DNA of 64,000 bases, taken from positions 124,001 to 188,000 of the forward strand of contig NZ_JAAGOB010000011.1 in the NCBI RefSeq assembly GCF_010550695.1, in the 5' to 3' direction. Position numbers and translations under genes: made by a program. The DNA comes from Phytoactinopolyspora alkaliphila. GTDB lineage: Bacteria > Actinomycetota > Actinomycetes > Jiangellales > Jiangellaceae. The notes below the pieces were generated by a model that was not told the origin of the DNA, searched no databases, and worked only from the letters and a program-made list of their open reading frames with translations. Shown piece after piece: positions 36,798-46,701 of this stretch (position 1 is the stretch's first letter; each line of letters opens with the position of its first letter).

Positions 36798-38321
36798 TCA
36801 GTGAGATCCGAGCCGGGCAAGGGGTTCGACGAGCTCTCGCTCCTCGTAGGAGAGGTGGGAGAGCAACGCGTCCGTGAGCAGATCCACGGCTTTGCGCAGT
36901 TCAACAATCCCTGCCGTGCCTGCCACTAGCGCGACCAGGGCCTGGTCGACCCGCTCGAGCACCCCGTGAATGGCCACGTGTTCGGCTTCGAGCCGGTCGA
37001 TCACCGGCACGAGTCTCGAGTCCGCTCGGCGCAGGTGCGGAAAGAGTGTCCGGTCCTCGAGGGTGTGGTGAGTGGTGACCACCCGGCAGTACGACTCGCA
37101 GTACGTGCCCAGCGTCCAGTTGTTCTGGCGCATCGTCATCGTGTTGATGTGCGAGCGCGCCGCACCGGCCTCGAGCGATCCCGCCGCCACCTGCTCGATG
37201 AGCCCCCTGAGCTCGGTGAGCTCGGCCCGGAGATGGTCATGGACATCGATCAGATGACGCCCGCTCGCCTGCTCGTGCGCCGTGTACACGCGTCCGGCCT
37301 CGGGCGCCGGGCCCGCCGGCCGGTCATCCTCGTTCCAGACCCGTTCCGCGCTCAAGCGGTCGCCATCGTCCGGCGTAGGCGTCACACCGAATGCGGTCCC
37401 GGGTGCTTCCGGCATCGACCAGGCTCCATCACCGCCCGCCCGTTCCTGATCCACCAGCTCGCGAACAGCTGGAACCACCTCGGCGGCGAACCGGCGGATC
37501 GTGTCCGGGTCATCACTGGCGAGGATGTAGGCGCTCATACCCTCGATGACGGTCAGCTCGGCCAGCTGTTCCGCCCACACGGCCGCAGGCCCCGTCAAGA
37601 ACTCCGCACCCGTTCCGGAGAACGAGCCGCCGATGTTGTAAAGGCGACGGACGAGCGCTGGGTCACGACCGGCTTCCGCGGCCGCGTCGTCGACGATCTT
37701 GTTCATTCCGGCCAGCTGCTCTGGTCCCGCGTAGAACGAACTGGGCAGCCACCCGTCGGCGAGCGCTCCGGTGACGCGCAGCATCCGCGGCTTGTAGGCG
37801 CCGAGCCAGATGCCGATCTCGTGCGGCGTCACGGGCCCGGGCTTGGCGCCCCACACCCGGTAGTGCTTCCCGTCGATACGCACCGGCCCGCCGTCGTGCC
37901 GCCAGATGGACCGGATGATCTCAATCGCTTCCTCCAGGGCCGCCACACTCTCACCCGGGGTGCGTTTCGGCGCCCCCATGGCGACCGCCGCTTCCCCGAA
38001 CGCGCCGGCACCCAAACCCAATTCGAACCGGCCGCCGCTCAGAGCGTCGAGACTCGCGGCGCTGCGGGCGAGAACCGCGGGTGGCCGCAATGGGAGATTG
38101 GCGACGTTGGGTGCTACGTGAATCCTGCTGGTCCGTGCCGCAATGACGGACAGCAGCGTCCAGGTGTCCAGGAACGCAGGCTGGTACGGGTGATCCTGAA
38201 TGGTGACCAGGTCGAGCCCCACGTCCTCGGTGAGCTGGGCCAAGGCAAGGACACGCTGTGGGTCGGCAGCCGTGGGCGTAAGGAACGTTCCGAAAAGGAG
38301 GTCGTGGCCGTAGTCGGGCAT
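36798..38321 (-). CDS. LLM-class oxidoreductase fused to a C-terminal hemerythrin-like domain
   Basis: 507-residue fusion. Residues 1-290 are a luciferase-like TIM barrel ([74 protein letters not shown]). A Pro/Asp-rich linker of about 60 residues leads to a hemerythrin-like bundle at 357-507. Candidate ligands there are His361/His363, His418/His419, Glu422, His448/His452, His489 and Glu493. ATG 38321 begins the conserved part; the frame to 38381 overlaps the divergent operator. LLM proteins of this clade usually use F420. It is divergent from a MarR gene and 23 bp upstream of lpdA. Confidence 0.82.
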   Translation of the reverse strand: MPDYGHDLLFGTFLTPTAADPQRVLALAQLTEDVGLDLVTIQDHPYQPAFLDTWTLLSVIAARTSRIHVAPNVANLPLRPPAVLARSAASLDALSGGRFELGLGAGAFGEAAVAMGAPKRTPGESVAALEEAIEIIRSIWRHDGGPVRIDGKHYRVWGAKPGPVTPHEIGIWLGAYKPRMLRVTGALADGWLPSSFYAGPEQLAGMNKIVDDAAAEAGRDPALVRRLYNIGGSFSGTGAEFLTGPAAVWAEQLAELTVIEGMSAYILASDDPDTIRRFAAEVVPAVRELVDQERAGGDGAWSMPEAPGTAFGVTPTPDDGDRLSAERVWNEDDRPAGPAPEAGRVYTAHEQASGRHLIDVHDHLRAELTELRGLIEQVAAGSLEAGAARSHINTMTMRQNNWTLGTYCESYCRVVTTHHTLEDRTLFPHLRRADSRLVPVIDRLEAEHVAIHGVLERVDQALVALVAGTAGIVELRKAVDLLTDALLSHLSYEERELVEPLARLGSH

Positions 38322-38332
38322 GAAATCATCCA

Positions 38333-38353
38333 ATCGTCTGCTATGCAGATTAT
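38333..38353. promoter_or_regulatory. MarR-type operator between the LLM-hemerythrin and marR genes
   Basis: Perfect core TCTGC-TAT-GCAGA at 38337-38349, extending imperfectly to 21 bp (38333-38353, two mismatches in nine per arm). It begins 11 bp upstream of the LLM-hemerythrin ATG and lies 59 bp from the marR ATG. The position and symmetry suggest that MarR represses both genes. Confidence 0.55.
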
Positions 38354-38412
38354 ATACGTACCCGAACATCTCCCTGCCCACGCGGAATTCCCGGGCGCCC
38401 TACACTGGGGAC

Positions 38413-38916
38413 ATGGTCACAGCGCCGGATCATGACGAGAGAACGGGCCTGGAGAGAGACCTCGGCTGGGCTCTCGGCCGGGTCTTCAGGACCTACGTCA
38501 AGACGTTCGACGCTGCCCTCGACCGCCTTCCCGGCGGCCCGCGTGGCTACCAGATCCTGGCGGCCGTCACCCGAGCCACTCCGCCCACGCAACTGGCCCT
38601 GGCCAACCGCCTTGGCATCGACCGGACGGTCATGACCTATTTGCTGGACGATCTCTGCCAAGCAGGATTGGTGGAACGACAGGCCGACCCGGCGGACCGG
38701 CGCGCACGCAGGATCGTCGCCACCCGCAAGGGTGAGAATGTCCTCGCCAGTTTGGAACGCCACCTCGCCGGAGCAGAGGAACACCTGCTGTCGCCACTGG
38801 ACGAGGACGGCAAAGCGACGCTGCGCGCGCTTCTCCAGCAGGTAGCCGAGCACATTCAGCGCGTCGACCCGGTGGCCAGCACCTGCGACGTCGTCGACGA
38901 GATCCGCGCTAAGTGA
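38413..38916 (+). CDS. MarR-family transcriptional regulator
   Basis: 167-residue winged-helix protein. TQLALANRLGIDRTVMTYLLDDLCQAGLVERQADPADRRARRIVATRKGENVLASLE contains the recognition helix and the wing with the MarR signature DPADRRARR. ATG 38413 begins MVTAPDHDER; the open frame upstream to 38320 overlaps the divergent promoter. It is divergent from the LLM-hemerythrin gene and its end overlaps the convergent CoA-disulfide-reductase-like gene by 8 bp. It is distinct in sequence from the MarR at 33734, so each fusion has its own regulator. Confidence 0.88.
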   Translation: MVTAPDHDERTGLERDLGWALGRVFRTYVKTFDAALDRLPGGPRGYQILAAVTRATPPTQLALANRLGIDRTVMTYLLDDLCQAGLVERQADPADRRARRIVATRKGENVLASLERHLAGAEEHLLSPLDEDGKATLRALLQQVAEHIQRVDPVASTCDVVDEIRAK

Positions 38917-40279
38917 GCTTGTCCGCCGCCTTGCGCGCGGCGATCTGAACCGGATCCCACACAGGAGAGAACGGCGGCGCGTAGGACAGGTCCGTCATCG
39001 CCACGTCCATGACGGTCATCTCGTTCCACAGCGCCATCGCCAGGACGTCGATCCGTTTGGCCGCGTCCTCCTTGCCGACGATCTGCGCCCCCAGCAGCCG
39101 TCCTCCCGGCCGTTCGGCGAGCACTTTCACAGTCAACGGCTCCGCACCGGGGTAGTAGCCGGATCGCGTGGTCGACTCGATCGTCACGGCCACGTACTCC
39201 AGGCCCGCCGCATCCGCGTCCACCTCCCGGAGACCGGTCCGGGCGATCTCCAGGTCGCAGATCTTGCTGACCGCCGTGCCGACGATTCCGGGGAAGGTCG
39301 CATCGCCGCCGCCGAGATTGGTTCCCAGGACGCGGCCCTGCTTGTTCGCGTGTGTGCCCAGCGGAACGTGCACATAGGCGCCTCGCACCCGGTCGAACGT
39401 CTCCACGCAGTCACCGGCTGCCCACACGTTCTCCGTGCCCCGCACCCGAAGCCGGTCGTCAACCCGGATCCCCCCGCCGGCACCCAGCGGGAGGCCGGCA
39501 GCACTCGCCAGTTCCGACGCCGGGCGCACGCCGATGCCGAGAACGACGACGTCCGCGTCGACCTCACCGGATTCCGTGACGAGTCGGCGGACGTGGCCGT
39601 CGCCGCCGGCCTCGAACGCCTCGACCCCCGTCTCGGTCCGGACGTCGATCCCCATGCCGATCATGGCCATCCGCACGCTCTTACCGAGATCCGGATCGAG
39701 CGTGGTCATCGGCTCCGGCTCCTGCTCCACCACGGTGACGTGCATACCGCGGCGCACCAGGGCCTCCGCCATCTCCAGCCCGATGTACCCGGCGCCCACC
39801 ACCACCGCGGTGCGCGGTTTCCTGATCCCCAGGTAATCGATCACCGCGGCGCCGTCGTCCAGGGTCTGCACACCGAAGATCCCCCGGGCCTCGATGCCCG
39901 GAAGGTCCGGTCGGACCGGGACGGCGCCGATGGCCAGGACCAGCTGATCGAACCCGAGCCGCTCCCGGCGGTCGTCGTCGATCCCGGCGACCTCCACGGT
40001 GCCGGCAGCGAGGTCGACCGACTCCGCGACCGTGCCCAACCGCACGTCGATGCCGTTCGCCCGATGCTCCTCCGCCGTCCGCGCGATCAACGCGTCGGGA
40101 CCGTCGACGTCGCCCGCCACCCAATAGGGAATGCCGCAGGCCGAGTACGACGTCCAGCGCCCCCGGTCCACCGCCACGATCTCCAGTTCTCGTCCGCGTC
40201 CCGCGGCGGTCCGCAATGCCTGCGACGCGGCGCTCATGCCGGCGGCGTCGGCGCCGATGACGACGATGCGTTCAACCAT
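38909..40279 (-). CDS. CoA-disulfide-reductase-like FAD/NAD oxidoreductase
   Basis: 456-residue pyridine-nucleotide disulfide oxidoreductase with a single redox cysteine, not a CxxxxC pair. FAD motif IVVIGADAAGMSAASQALR; the active-site cysteine is in SYSACGIPYWVAGDV, as in CoA-disulfide reductases and NADH oxidases. NAD motif AVVVGAGYIGLEMAEALVRRGMHVTVVE; FAD motif NVWAAGDCVET. ATG 40279 starts VERIVVIGADAAG; the longer frame to 40780 is a shadow of nucS. It follows nucS by 23 bp and could be the tail of the dnaE2-nucS unit. CoA disulfide, persulfide or O2 are possible acceptors. Confidence 0.85.
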   Translation of the reverse strand: MVERIVVIGADAAGMSAASQALRTAAGRGRELEIVAVDRGRWTSYSACGIPYWVAGDVDGPDALIARTAEEHRANGIDVRLGTVAESVDLAAGTVEVAGIDDDRRERLGFDQLVLAIGAVPVRPDLPGIEARGIFGVQTLDDGAAVIDYLGIRKPRTAVVVGAGYIGLEMAEALVRRGMHVTVVEQEPEPMTTLDPDLGKSVRMAMIGMGIDVRTETGVEAFEAGGDGHVRRLVTESGEVDADVVVLGIGVRPASELASAAGLPLGAGGGIRVDDRLRVRGTENVWAAGDCVETFDRVRGAYVHVPLGTHANKQGRVLGTNLGGGDATFPGIVGTAVSKICDLEIARTGLREVDADAAGLEYVAVTIESTTRSGYYPGAEPLTVKVLAERPGGRLLGAQIVGKEDAAKRIDVLAMALWNEMTVMDVAMTDLSYAPPFSPVWDPVQIAARKAADKLT

Positions 40280-40302
40280 GTCGCCAGCCTGGCACGGATC
40301 AC

Positions 40303-40998
40303 TCAGAACAGGCGGGTGCTGGGGTCGTCGACCCCGCGCAAGGCGTCGTAATCCACCGTCACACACGTGATGCCCCGGTCCGTGGCCAGTGTCCGTGCCT
40401 GCGGCTTGATCTCTTGTGCGGCGAACACTCCGCGGACTGGGCTGAGATGCGGATCCCGGTTGAGCAGCTCCACGTATCGGGTCAGCTGCTCGACACCGTC
40501 GATCTCTCCGCGACGCTTCACCTCGACCGCGACGGCGACACCGGCGTCGTCCCGGCACAGCAGGTCGACGGGGCCGATGGGTGTGGGGTACTCGCGGCGT
40601 ACCAGCCGCCAGCCCACACCGAAGGTCTCCACCTGCTCCGCCAGCAGCTTCTGCAGGTGCGCTTCGACGCCGTCCTTGACCAGGCCGGGATCCACACCCA
40701 GGTCGTGGTCGGCGTCGTGCAGTACCTCGTGGATGCTGACGACGAGGCGATCGTCGCTCTTGCTGTTCTGCACCGTCCACACGGCTGTGACGCCGGCCTC
40801 GGCGGCTTCCTCGTCCGGCTCAGCCACCACCAGGGTGCAGGGCGGGCTCATCCAGTTCAGCGGCTTGTACGAGCCGCCGTCGGAGTGCACCAATACGCTG
40901 CCGTCGGCCTTGACCATGATCAACCTGGTGGCCAGCGGCAGATGGGCGGTGAGCCGACCGGCGTAGTCCACCTGACATTTCGCGATGACGAGACGCAC
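40303..40998 (-). CDS. nucS: Mismatch-specific endonuclease NucS
   Basis: 231-residue NucS/EndoMS, the enzyme of non-canonical mismatch repair in actinobacteria that lack MutSL. It cuts both strands at mismatches such as G-T. The N-terminal DNA-binding part is [21 protein letters not shown]. The nuclease motif has Asp145 in [10 protein letters not shown], then Glu159 and Lys161 in [22 protein letters not shown]. It ends STRLF, resembling the C-terminal beta-clamp-binding tails of NucS proteins. The GTG start is only 11 bp after dnaE2 ends, with no good ribosome site, so it may depend on coupling or on a promoter inside dnaE2. Confidence 0.95.
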   Translation of the reverse strand: MRLVIAKCQVDYAGRLTAHLPLATRLIMVKADGSVLVHSDGGSYKPLNWMSPPCTLVVAEPDEEAAEAGVTAVWTVQNSKSDDRLVVSIHEVLHDADHDLGVDPGLVKDGVEAHLQKLLAEQVETFGVGWRLVRREYPTPIGPVDLLCRDDAGVAVAVEVKRRGEIDGVEQLTRYVELLNRDPHLSPVRGVFAAQEIKPQARTLATDRGITCVTVDYDALRGVDDPSTRLF

Positions 40999-41009
40999 GA
41001 GAGACGACG

Positions 41010-44000
41010 CTACCGGAAGTCACGGCTGCCGGTACTCCCCGTGACCTTCAACGGTGCCAGCCGGATGGCGAGCAGGTTGATCGCGCCGTCGGAACGTTCG
41101 AGCTTGCCGTCGACGAGGACCGCGGTCGACTCCAGGGCTATCTTGCGCTGCCGCTGCCACACCCCCGGCGGACAGATCACGTTGACCATGCCACTTTCGT
41201 CCTCGACATTCATGAACACCACCCCGCCGGCGGTCGGCGGCCGCTGCCGATGGGTGATCAAACCGCCGACCATGAGCCGTCGCCCGTCGCCGAGGTGGCG
41301 CAGGTCGCCGGCGCGGACGGCTCCCCATGTGTCCAGCAGCTCACGCACATGCTGGACCGGGTGGCTGTCGGGAGACACGCCTGTGGCCCACAGATCCGCG
41401 AAGGTCTGTTCTACGGCGGTCATCTTGGGCAGTGCCGGCGGCGCCGAGCCCGGCGTCGTCCCCGGCAACTGATCCGAGCGATCGTGGACCAGCGCGCCGA
41501 CCGCCCAGAGCGCCTCTCTGCGGTCAAGGCCGAAGCAGCCGAACGCGCCCGCCGTGGCGAGCGATTCGAGGACCGCCAACGGCACCGTGCAACGACGCAC
41601 CAGGTCCGCGATGTCGTCGAATGGTCTCGCGTCGGCGATCCGCTGAGCGACGTCCGTCCCGAGTCCACGAACCGTGGACAATCCCAGGCGAATCGCGGGC
41701 TGCGGGCTCTCCGGAGCGTGCGGATGATCGGACTCCACCGGGAGATGCTCTTCCAGAGTCGCCTTGACATCGCTGGCGTTGACGTCGACGCCCCGGACGG
41801 TCACCCCGTGCCGCCGGGCGTCCTCCACCAGGGTTTGCGACGAGTAGAAACCCATCGGCTGGTTGTTGAGCAGTGCCGTGGTGAACACCGCGGGGTAATA
41901 ACGCTTCAGCCAGGAGCTGGCGTAGACGAGATAGGCGAAGCTGTACGCGTGGGACTCGGGGAACCCGTAGCTGGCGAAGCCGAACAGCTTGCCGTAGATG
42001 TCGTTGGCGACGTCGGCCGGGATGCCGTTCTTCGCCATCCCTTCGAGCAGGCGTGCACGCAGCCGCTCGATCCGTTCCGGCGACCGTTTCGAGCTCATCG
42101 CCTGACGTAGCTGATCGGCTTCCTTCGGCTGAAAGTCGGCGCAGTCGATGGCCAGCTGCATCATCTGCTCCTGGAACAGCGGCACGCCCTTGGTCCGCTC
42201 GAGCGCGGGCTTCATGCTCTTGTGCGGATAGGTGACCTCCTCTTGGCCATTCTTACGCCGGATGTAGGGGTGGACCGACCCACCTTGAATCGGTCCCGGC
42301 CGGATCAAGGCCACCTCGATGACCAAGTGGTAGAACGTGCGCGGCTTCAGCCGGGGCAGCGTCGCCATCTGGGCTCGGGACTCCACCTGGAAGACACCGA
42401 TCGTGTCGGCGTCACACAGCATGTCGTACACGGCCGGGTCCTCGGCCGGGAGGTCTCGCAGGGTGTGGTCGAGCTGATGGTGCTCCCGCAGAAGGTCGAA
42501 CGACTCCCGCAACGCGGACAACATGCCGAGGCCGAGCAGATCGAACTTGACCAGCCCCGCGGCCGCGCAGTCGTCTTTGTCCCACTGCAGCACGCTGCGC
42601 CCCGGCATGGTGGCCCACTCGACCGGGCACACCTCACCCACCGGGCGATCGCACAGCACCATGCCACCTGAGTGAATCGACAGGTGCCGCGGCAGCCGCA
42701 GCATCCGGTAGACCAGCCTGACGACGTCCTCGGGGATTCCGACGTCGTCCGCGATCGGTTCGTGATAGCCGACATGGCGTGACCAGCCGTCCACCTGACC
42801 AGGGCTGTACCCGAGCGCCCGGGCCACGTCCCGCAGCGCCATCCGTAGCCGGTAGGTGTTCACGTTGGCCACCTGCGCCGCGCGGTGCCGTCCATAGCGC
42901 TCGTAGACGTACTGGATGACCTCTTCGCGGCGGGCGTTCTCGATGTCGATATCGATGTCCGGCGGCCCGATACGGTCGTCGGTCAGGAAACGTTCGAAGA
43001 GCAGATCATGCTGAATGGGGTCCACGGCGGTGATGCCGAGGGCGTAGCAGACAGCGGAGTTGGCCGCCGAGCCCCGGCCCTGGCAGAGGATGCCCATCCG
43101 CTCGCAGAACTGCGTGATCTCGTAGACGATCAGGAAGTATCCGGGAAAGCCGAGCCGCTCGATGACCTCCAGCTCATGCTCGATCTGCTTGTACGCCTTT
43201 CTGGTGGCCTCGGTGCCGCGCGGCCCGTAGCGCTTCCGCGCACCCTTCTCCACCTCTTGACGCAAGAAGCTCGCGTCGGTGTGGCCGTCCGGAACGTCAC
43301 GCTCCGGGAGCTCCGGAGCGATGAGCGCGATATCGAAGGCACACGCCCGGGCCAGCTCCGCCGTCGCCTGCCTGACCCCCGGAAACCGGGCCAGCCGCTC
43401 CTCCATCTCAGCACCGTTGCGGATGTGCGCCGTACCGTTGGCCGGAAGCCAGCCGGCGATCTCCTCCATGCTGTCCCGCGCCCGGACAGCCGCGAGAAGC
43501 TGCGCCAGATCAGCGTCGCCAGGGCCCGCGTAATGCACATTGTTCGAGGCGACAACGCCTACCCCCACCTGCCGGGCCAACGCGAAGAGCGCGTCGTTGC
43601 GAGCGTCGTCGAGCGGGTGATCATGGTCGATCAGCTCGACGAAGACGTTCTCCACGCCGAACAGGTCAACCAACCGGCACAGCTCCTCCTCGGCCGCCGC
43701 CGGGCCGTCGCGATCCAGCGCAGCCGGGACGAGCCCCTTGCGGCATCCGGTCAGGACGGCCCAGTGGCCGTCGTGCCGTTCGGCCAGCTGGTTCAGGTCA
43801 TAGGCGGGCCGCCCCTTCTCCCCACTCATCTGCGCGTCGGTGATGGCGCCGGCAAGTCGCCCGTACCCCTCCGGGTCCCGGGCGAGGACGAGCAGATGGT
43901 GTCCCTCCGGATCAGGCACACCGGCCTGCCGTGTCCTCAGCTCCAGGCTGAGCTCGGCACCGAACACGGTGTGCAGCTTCCTCCCGGACAGCTCGAACGC

Positions 44001-44318
44001 CTCCCGAGCTGCTTCCGCGAAACGCACTACTCCGTACATGCCGTCGTGGTCGGTGATGGCGAGTGTCTCGACACCCTGCAAGATCGCCTCGATGACGAGA
44101 GCCTCGGGCTCCGACGCCCCGTCGAGGAAGCTGTAGGCCGAATGGCAGTGCAGTTCAGCCCACGCCGGTCCGTCGTTGACAGGAAGCGACAGGCCCGTCG
44201 CCTCAGGAGCAGGGTTCACCTCCCGGGGCAGCTTCTCACCGTCGCTGCGCCAGCCGGTCCCCCACGACAACGCCTTCTCGAACTCGCGCCAGGGAATCGA
44301 CGGATTATGCCAACCCAT
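41010..44318 (-). CDS. dnaE2: Error-prone DNA polymerase III alpha subunit DnaE2
   Basis: About 1102-residue C-family polymerase of the DnaE2 (ImuC) class, which does damage-induced translesion synthesis with ImuA'/ImuB. The PHP domain starts [22 protein letters not shown]. The catalytic aspartates are in [16 protein letters not shown] around residue 450. [20 protein letters not shown] and a C-terminal OB domain ([29 protein letters not shown]) follow. ATG 44318 gives the canonical [17 protein letters not shown] 44333 adds five residues. It lies 39 bp downstream of the HNH/DUF222 gene and 11 bp upstream of nucS. I find no convincing LexA box in the short gap before it. Confidence 0.95.
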   Translation of the reverse strand: MGWHNPSIPWREFEKALSWGTGWRSDGEKLPREVNPAPEATGLSLPVNDGPAWAELHCHSAYSFLDGASEPEALVIEAILQGVETLAITDHDGMYGVVRFAEAAREAFELSGRKLHTVFGAELSLELRTRQAGVPDPEGHHLLVLARDPEGYGRLAGAITDAQMSGEKGRPAYDLNQLAERHDGHWAVLTGCRKGLVPAALDRDGPAAAEEELCRLVDLFGVENVFVELIDHDHPLDDARNDALFALARQVGVGVVASNNVHYAGPGDADLAQLLAAVRARDSMEEIAGWLPANGTAHIRNGAEMEERLARFPGVRQATAELARACAFDIALIAPELPERDVPDGHTDASFLRQEVEKGARKRYGPRGTEATRKAYKQIEHELEVIERLGFPGYFLIVYEITQFCERMGILCQGRGSAANSAVCYALGITAVDPIQHDLLFERFLTDDRIGPPDIDIDIENARREEVIQYVYERYGRHRAAQVANVNTYRLRMALRDVARALGYSPGQVDGWSRHVGYHEPIADDVGIPEDVVRLVYRMLRLPRHLSIHSGGMVLCDRPVGEVCPVEWATMPGRSVLQWDKDDCAAAGLVKFDLLGLGMLSALRESFDLLREHHQLDHTLRDLPAEDPAVYDMLCDADTIGVFQVESRAQMATLPRLKPRTFYHLVIEVALIRPGPIQGGSVHPYIRRKNGQEEVTYPHKSMKPALERTKGVPLFQEQMMQLAIDCADFQPKEADQLRQAMSSKRSPERIERLRARLLEGMAKNGIPADVANDIYGKLFGFASYGFPESHAYSFAYLVYASSWLKRYYPAVFTTALLNNQPMGFYSSQTLVEDARRHGVTVRGVDVNASDVKATLEEHLPVESDHPHAPESPQPAIRLGLSTVRGLGTDVAQRIADARPFDDIADLVRRCTVPLAVLESLATAGAFGCFGLDRREALWAVGALVHDRSDQLPGTTPGSAPPALPKMTAVEQTFADLWATGVSPDSHPVQHVRELLDTWGAVRAGDLRHLGDGRRLMVGGLITHRQRPPTAGGVVFMNVEDESGMVNVICPPGVWQRQRKIALESTAVLVDGKLERSDGAINLLAIRLAPLKVTGSTGSRDFR

Positions 44319-44357
44319 GGCGTCTTTCGACATTCATCGAGTGGGGTGCTTTCTTGT

Positions 44358-46595
44358 TCATCGAACGGTGGGAGACGGCAACGGCGATGACGGCGGAGAC
44401 AGGCGTGGCAGCTCCACGAGCTGCTGGTGCCCTGATGGGCTGGTCCAGCGCTGTACGCCCGGTGCCACCTGCTCGACGCTCCAGCCGGCCCGATGCTTTT
44501 GCAGATGGCAGGGTTTGCACAATGCCGAGCAGTTACACGCCGAGGTCGTTCCCTTCGGATAAGGAACCCGATGATCGATCTCGCACCTGCGCGCTGGATG
44601 ATGGCATCCGGGCATGACGCATTCCTGATCACGCAACAAGACGAAGTCGACCAGATCTTGGGGTGGTGTGTAACGGGTTCGCCCGTAGTCCAAAGCGTGC
44701 CCGCCGACCGGATCGGTCAGAATCCAGCGCCACACTCCGGCCGCGGCCAGATGACGCGCGGTCTCCGGGTCGATCGGGCCATGACCTTCGAGGTGCGCCG
44801 GGTGCTCGTCCAGTCTGAGCCAGGTTGACAGCGACATGGTCATGTTCACCGAGACCGCCCGTCCATGCGCGCTCGGAAGCGGAACTCCGGAGACGGAACC
44901 ACAGCTGGCGCAGCCCACACCGCCGACCCGGCCGGTACGCAACGAGGTCCAGGCGAGCACGGCCAGCACATCCGCCTGCCGTTGCGCCGCGGTCCGCTTA
45001 GCGCAGCCGCCGCACGGAGCCGGACCGACGGTGTGGGAGTGCTCGTCGGTCGCTCCGCTGTCGTTCGTCCCGCTGTCGTTCGTCCCGCTCTCACTCGCCC
45101 CGCTGTCGTTCGTCCCGCTGTCGCTCGTTCCGCTGTCGCTCGCCCCGCTGTCGCTCGTCCCGCTCTCACTCGCCCCGCTGTCGCTCGTCCCGCTCTCACT
45201 CGCCCCGCTGTCGCTCGTCCCGCTCTCACTCGCCCCGCTGTCGCTCGTCCCGCTCTCACTCGCCCCGCTGTCGCTCGTCCCGCTCTCGCTCGCCCCGCTG
45301 TCGCTCGTCCCGCTCTCGCTCGCCCCGCTGTCGTTCGTCCCGCTCTCGCTCGCCCAGCTCTCGCCGCCTGGTTCTTCTCCGCCTGATCGACCGTACTGAT
45401 TGGGGCACGTGTGCGAGTGGGCACAATCGAGCCCCTTCTCGGCCTCAGCGCCGGCCTTGATCGTCGCCATGATCGCCGCGACTTGTTCAACTGGCAGGTA
45501 GGCATGCAGCCAGGACATCCCGTCCCGCCCCGGCTCGCTCCACACCTCACGTTCTTCACGAGCACGACGATTCTTCTTCGCCGACTCCGGGGCGAGCTCA
45601 TGGATCAAGCGGCGCAGTACCCGGCGCAACTTCACTGACGTCCACGTGTGCACATGCGGAAGGACCGCCGCCTCAACCAGGCGAGCGATATCGTCGTCTT
45701 GCGTACCAAGCTCGGCAAGAATGATCCCAGCTCTGTGATTATCCAAGCGCCCCTCGGCGAGAGTTCGATGCGTAGCCGGGAATCGCTCTACAAGCTTCAC
45801 GGAGTCTCGGACACGCCGTTCTGCCTGAGGCTTGGTCCACGGCCATACCGTGCACATATCGCCCGCGGTGACAGCTTCCGGTGACAATGACCCGAAGCGC
45901 CGATCGTCGTCGACCCGCATCTCCTCGCGCTTGGTCAGTGCGGTAAGCGCCTCGGCCTGGCGCGCTTGTACCCACGCCGTCAGTCGCTCCCATCCTGCGG
46001 CGACCTCGGCCAGCTCGAATGCACCGAGCTGGGCCAGGTCGGCACCATCCAGGACCGCCCCCAGCTCGACACCCGGCGCCATGTCCCAAGCGCCCGGCGT
46101 AGGAACTTCAGACGACTCAGTAGTCTCCCCGGCCGAGCCGGCCGAGACAGTCGAGACAGTCGAGACGGTCGAGACAGTCGAGACGGCGGCCGGTCCAGGC
46201 GTTGCAGGCTCAGTGGTCGATCCGGTGGACCTAACGGCAGTCGTTCCAGCTTCGGCAAGGGGTGCGGTCACCGTCGTGGTCGATGCGGCCGTTTCTTCGC
46301 CGATGGGCCACACCGGACAGGTCGACCACTGATCTTCATTCAACGGAGCGCCGTACCCGGACAGATCGGCAAGCTCGTCCCACGTCAACGGACGAGATGG
46401 CGACTCAGGCAACCGGCCATGTACCGCGGCCAAGGCCGAACACAACGCCACCACTTCGGCGTCAACAAGCTCCACCCAGCGAGCGTCGGCATACCCTCCC
46501 GCGTCACGGCCGGGGTCAGTGCGCTCGAGCTCATCCAGACCAGCAGGGGATCTTCCCGCCAGCCTGGAGCTCTTCGCACAACCCTGATCGAACAC
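44358..46595 (-). CDS. DUF222/HNH endonuclease-signature protein with a pentapeptide-repeat linker
   Basis: 745-residue protein of the actinobacterial DUF222-HNH (13E12-repeat-like) family. The DUF222 part spans about 180-400 (AELAEVAAGWERLTAWVQARQAEALTAL region). Around 420-520 comes a low-complexity linker of 20 G-(T/A)-(S/N)-(D/E)-S-type pentapeptides. The HNH motif is at the C-terminus: CVMPGCHHPARRCEIDHRVPYPKGTTSACNCSALCKPCHLQKH. The GTG at 46595 lies inside a LexA-like box and about 8 bp from a TATACT -10 box, implying a leaderless, damage-inducible mRNA. dnaE2 follows after 39 bp. The nuclease activity and role are not established for the family. Confidence 0.85.
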   Translation of the reverse strand: MFDQGCAKSSRLAGRSPAGLDELERTDPGRDAGGYADARWVELVDAEVVALCSALAAVHGRLPESPSRPLTWDELADLSGYGAPLNEDQWSTCPVWPIGEETAASTTTVTAPLAEAGTTAVRSTGSTTEPATPGPAAVSTVSTVSTVSTVSAGSAGETTESSEVPTPGAWDMAPGVELGAVLDGADLAQLGAFELAEVAAGWERLTAWVQARQAEALTALTKREEMRVDDDRRFGSLSPEAVTAGDMCTVWPWTKPQAERRVRDSVKLVERFPATHRTLAEGRLDNHRAGIILAELGTQDDDIARLVEAAVLPHVHTWTSVKLRRVLRRLIHELAPESAKKNRRAREEREVWSEPGRDGMSWLHAYLPVEQVAAIMATIKAGAEAEKGLDCAHSHTCPNQYGRSGGEEPGGESWASESGTNDSGASESGTSDSGASESGTSDSGASESGTSDSGASESGTSDSGASESGTSDSGASESGTSDSGASDSGTSDSGTNDSGASESGTNDSGTNDSGATDEHSHTVGPAPCGGCAKRTAAQRQADVLAVLAWTSLRTGRVGGVGCASCGSVSGVPLPSAHGRAVSVNMTMSLSTWLRLDEHPAHLEGHGPIDPETARHLAAAGVWRWILTDPVGGHALDYGRTRYTPPQDLVDFVLLRDQECVMPGCHHPARRCEIDHRVPYPKGTTSACNCSALCKPCHLQKHRAGWSVEQVAPGVQRWTSPSGHQQLVELPRLSPPSSPLPSPTVR
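45055..45354 (-). repeat. Minisatellite of about 20 x 15 bp inside the DUF222/HNH gene
   Basis: Plus-strand unit CCGCTGTCGCTCGTC with variants (CTC for GTC, TTC or ACT in the middle). Units alternate in pairs, so a 30-bp super-repeat is visible. It is translated from the minus strand as SGTSD/SGASE pentapeptides. Because the unit is five codons, copy-number change keeps the frame. Confidence 0.9.
46144..46188 (-). repeat. Five 9-bp repeats in the N-terminal part of the DUF222/HNH gene
   Basis: GAGACAGTC-type units at 46144, 46153, 46162, 46171 and a degenerate one at 46180. They encode a run of TVS tripeptides in a Thr/Ser/Val-rich segment before DUF222. Confidence 0.8.
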
Positions 46596-46631
46596 ATGTC
46601 CGAGTATAATCGAACAAACTTTCCCTCACAA
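46588..46631 (-). promoter_or_regulatory. LexA-controlled leaderless promoter of the DUF222/HNH-dnaE2-nucS unit
   Basis: On the minus strand TTGTGA (46631-46626), a 17-bp spacer and TATACT (46608-46603) form a good promoter. Transcription would begin at about 46596, at the GTG codon 46595. TCGAACACATGTCCGA (46588-46603, plus strand) matches the actinobacterial SOS box TCGAAC-N4-GTTCGA at 11 of 12 arm positions and covers the start site. LexA bound there would block the promoter. Confidence 0.7.
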
Positions 46632-46701
46632 GTCCCCCACCAGCATCTCAGAGAAAATCTTGATAGATCTCCAGAGGGGCGAACCCTCGGCGCTGGTCAG
46701 T

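Noticed and set aside
44319-44357. LexA-like box directly before dnaE2 (TCGATGAATGTCGA)
   Set aside because: The arms are separated by six bases instead of eight and lack the AAC/GTT core, so it does not fit the actinobacterial SOS box.
44836-45399. Open frames on the plus strand across the repeat array (RPALTRPAVA- and PLSLVPLSLA-like proteins)
   Set aside because: Both are shadow translations of the 15-bp array inside the minus-strand DUF222/HNH gene; they have no homologous features and only mirror the repeat.
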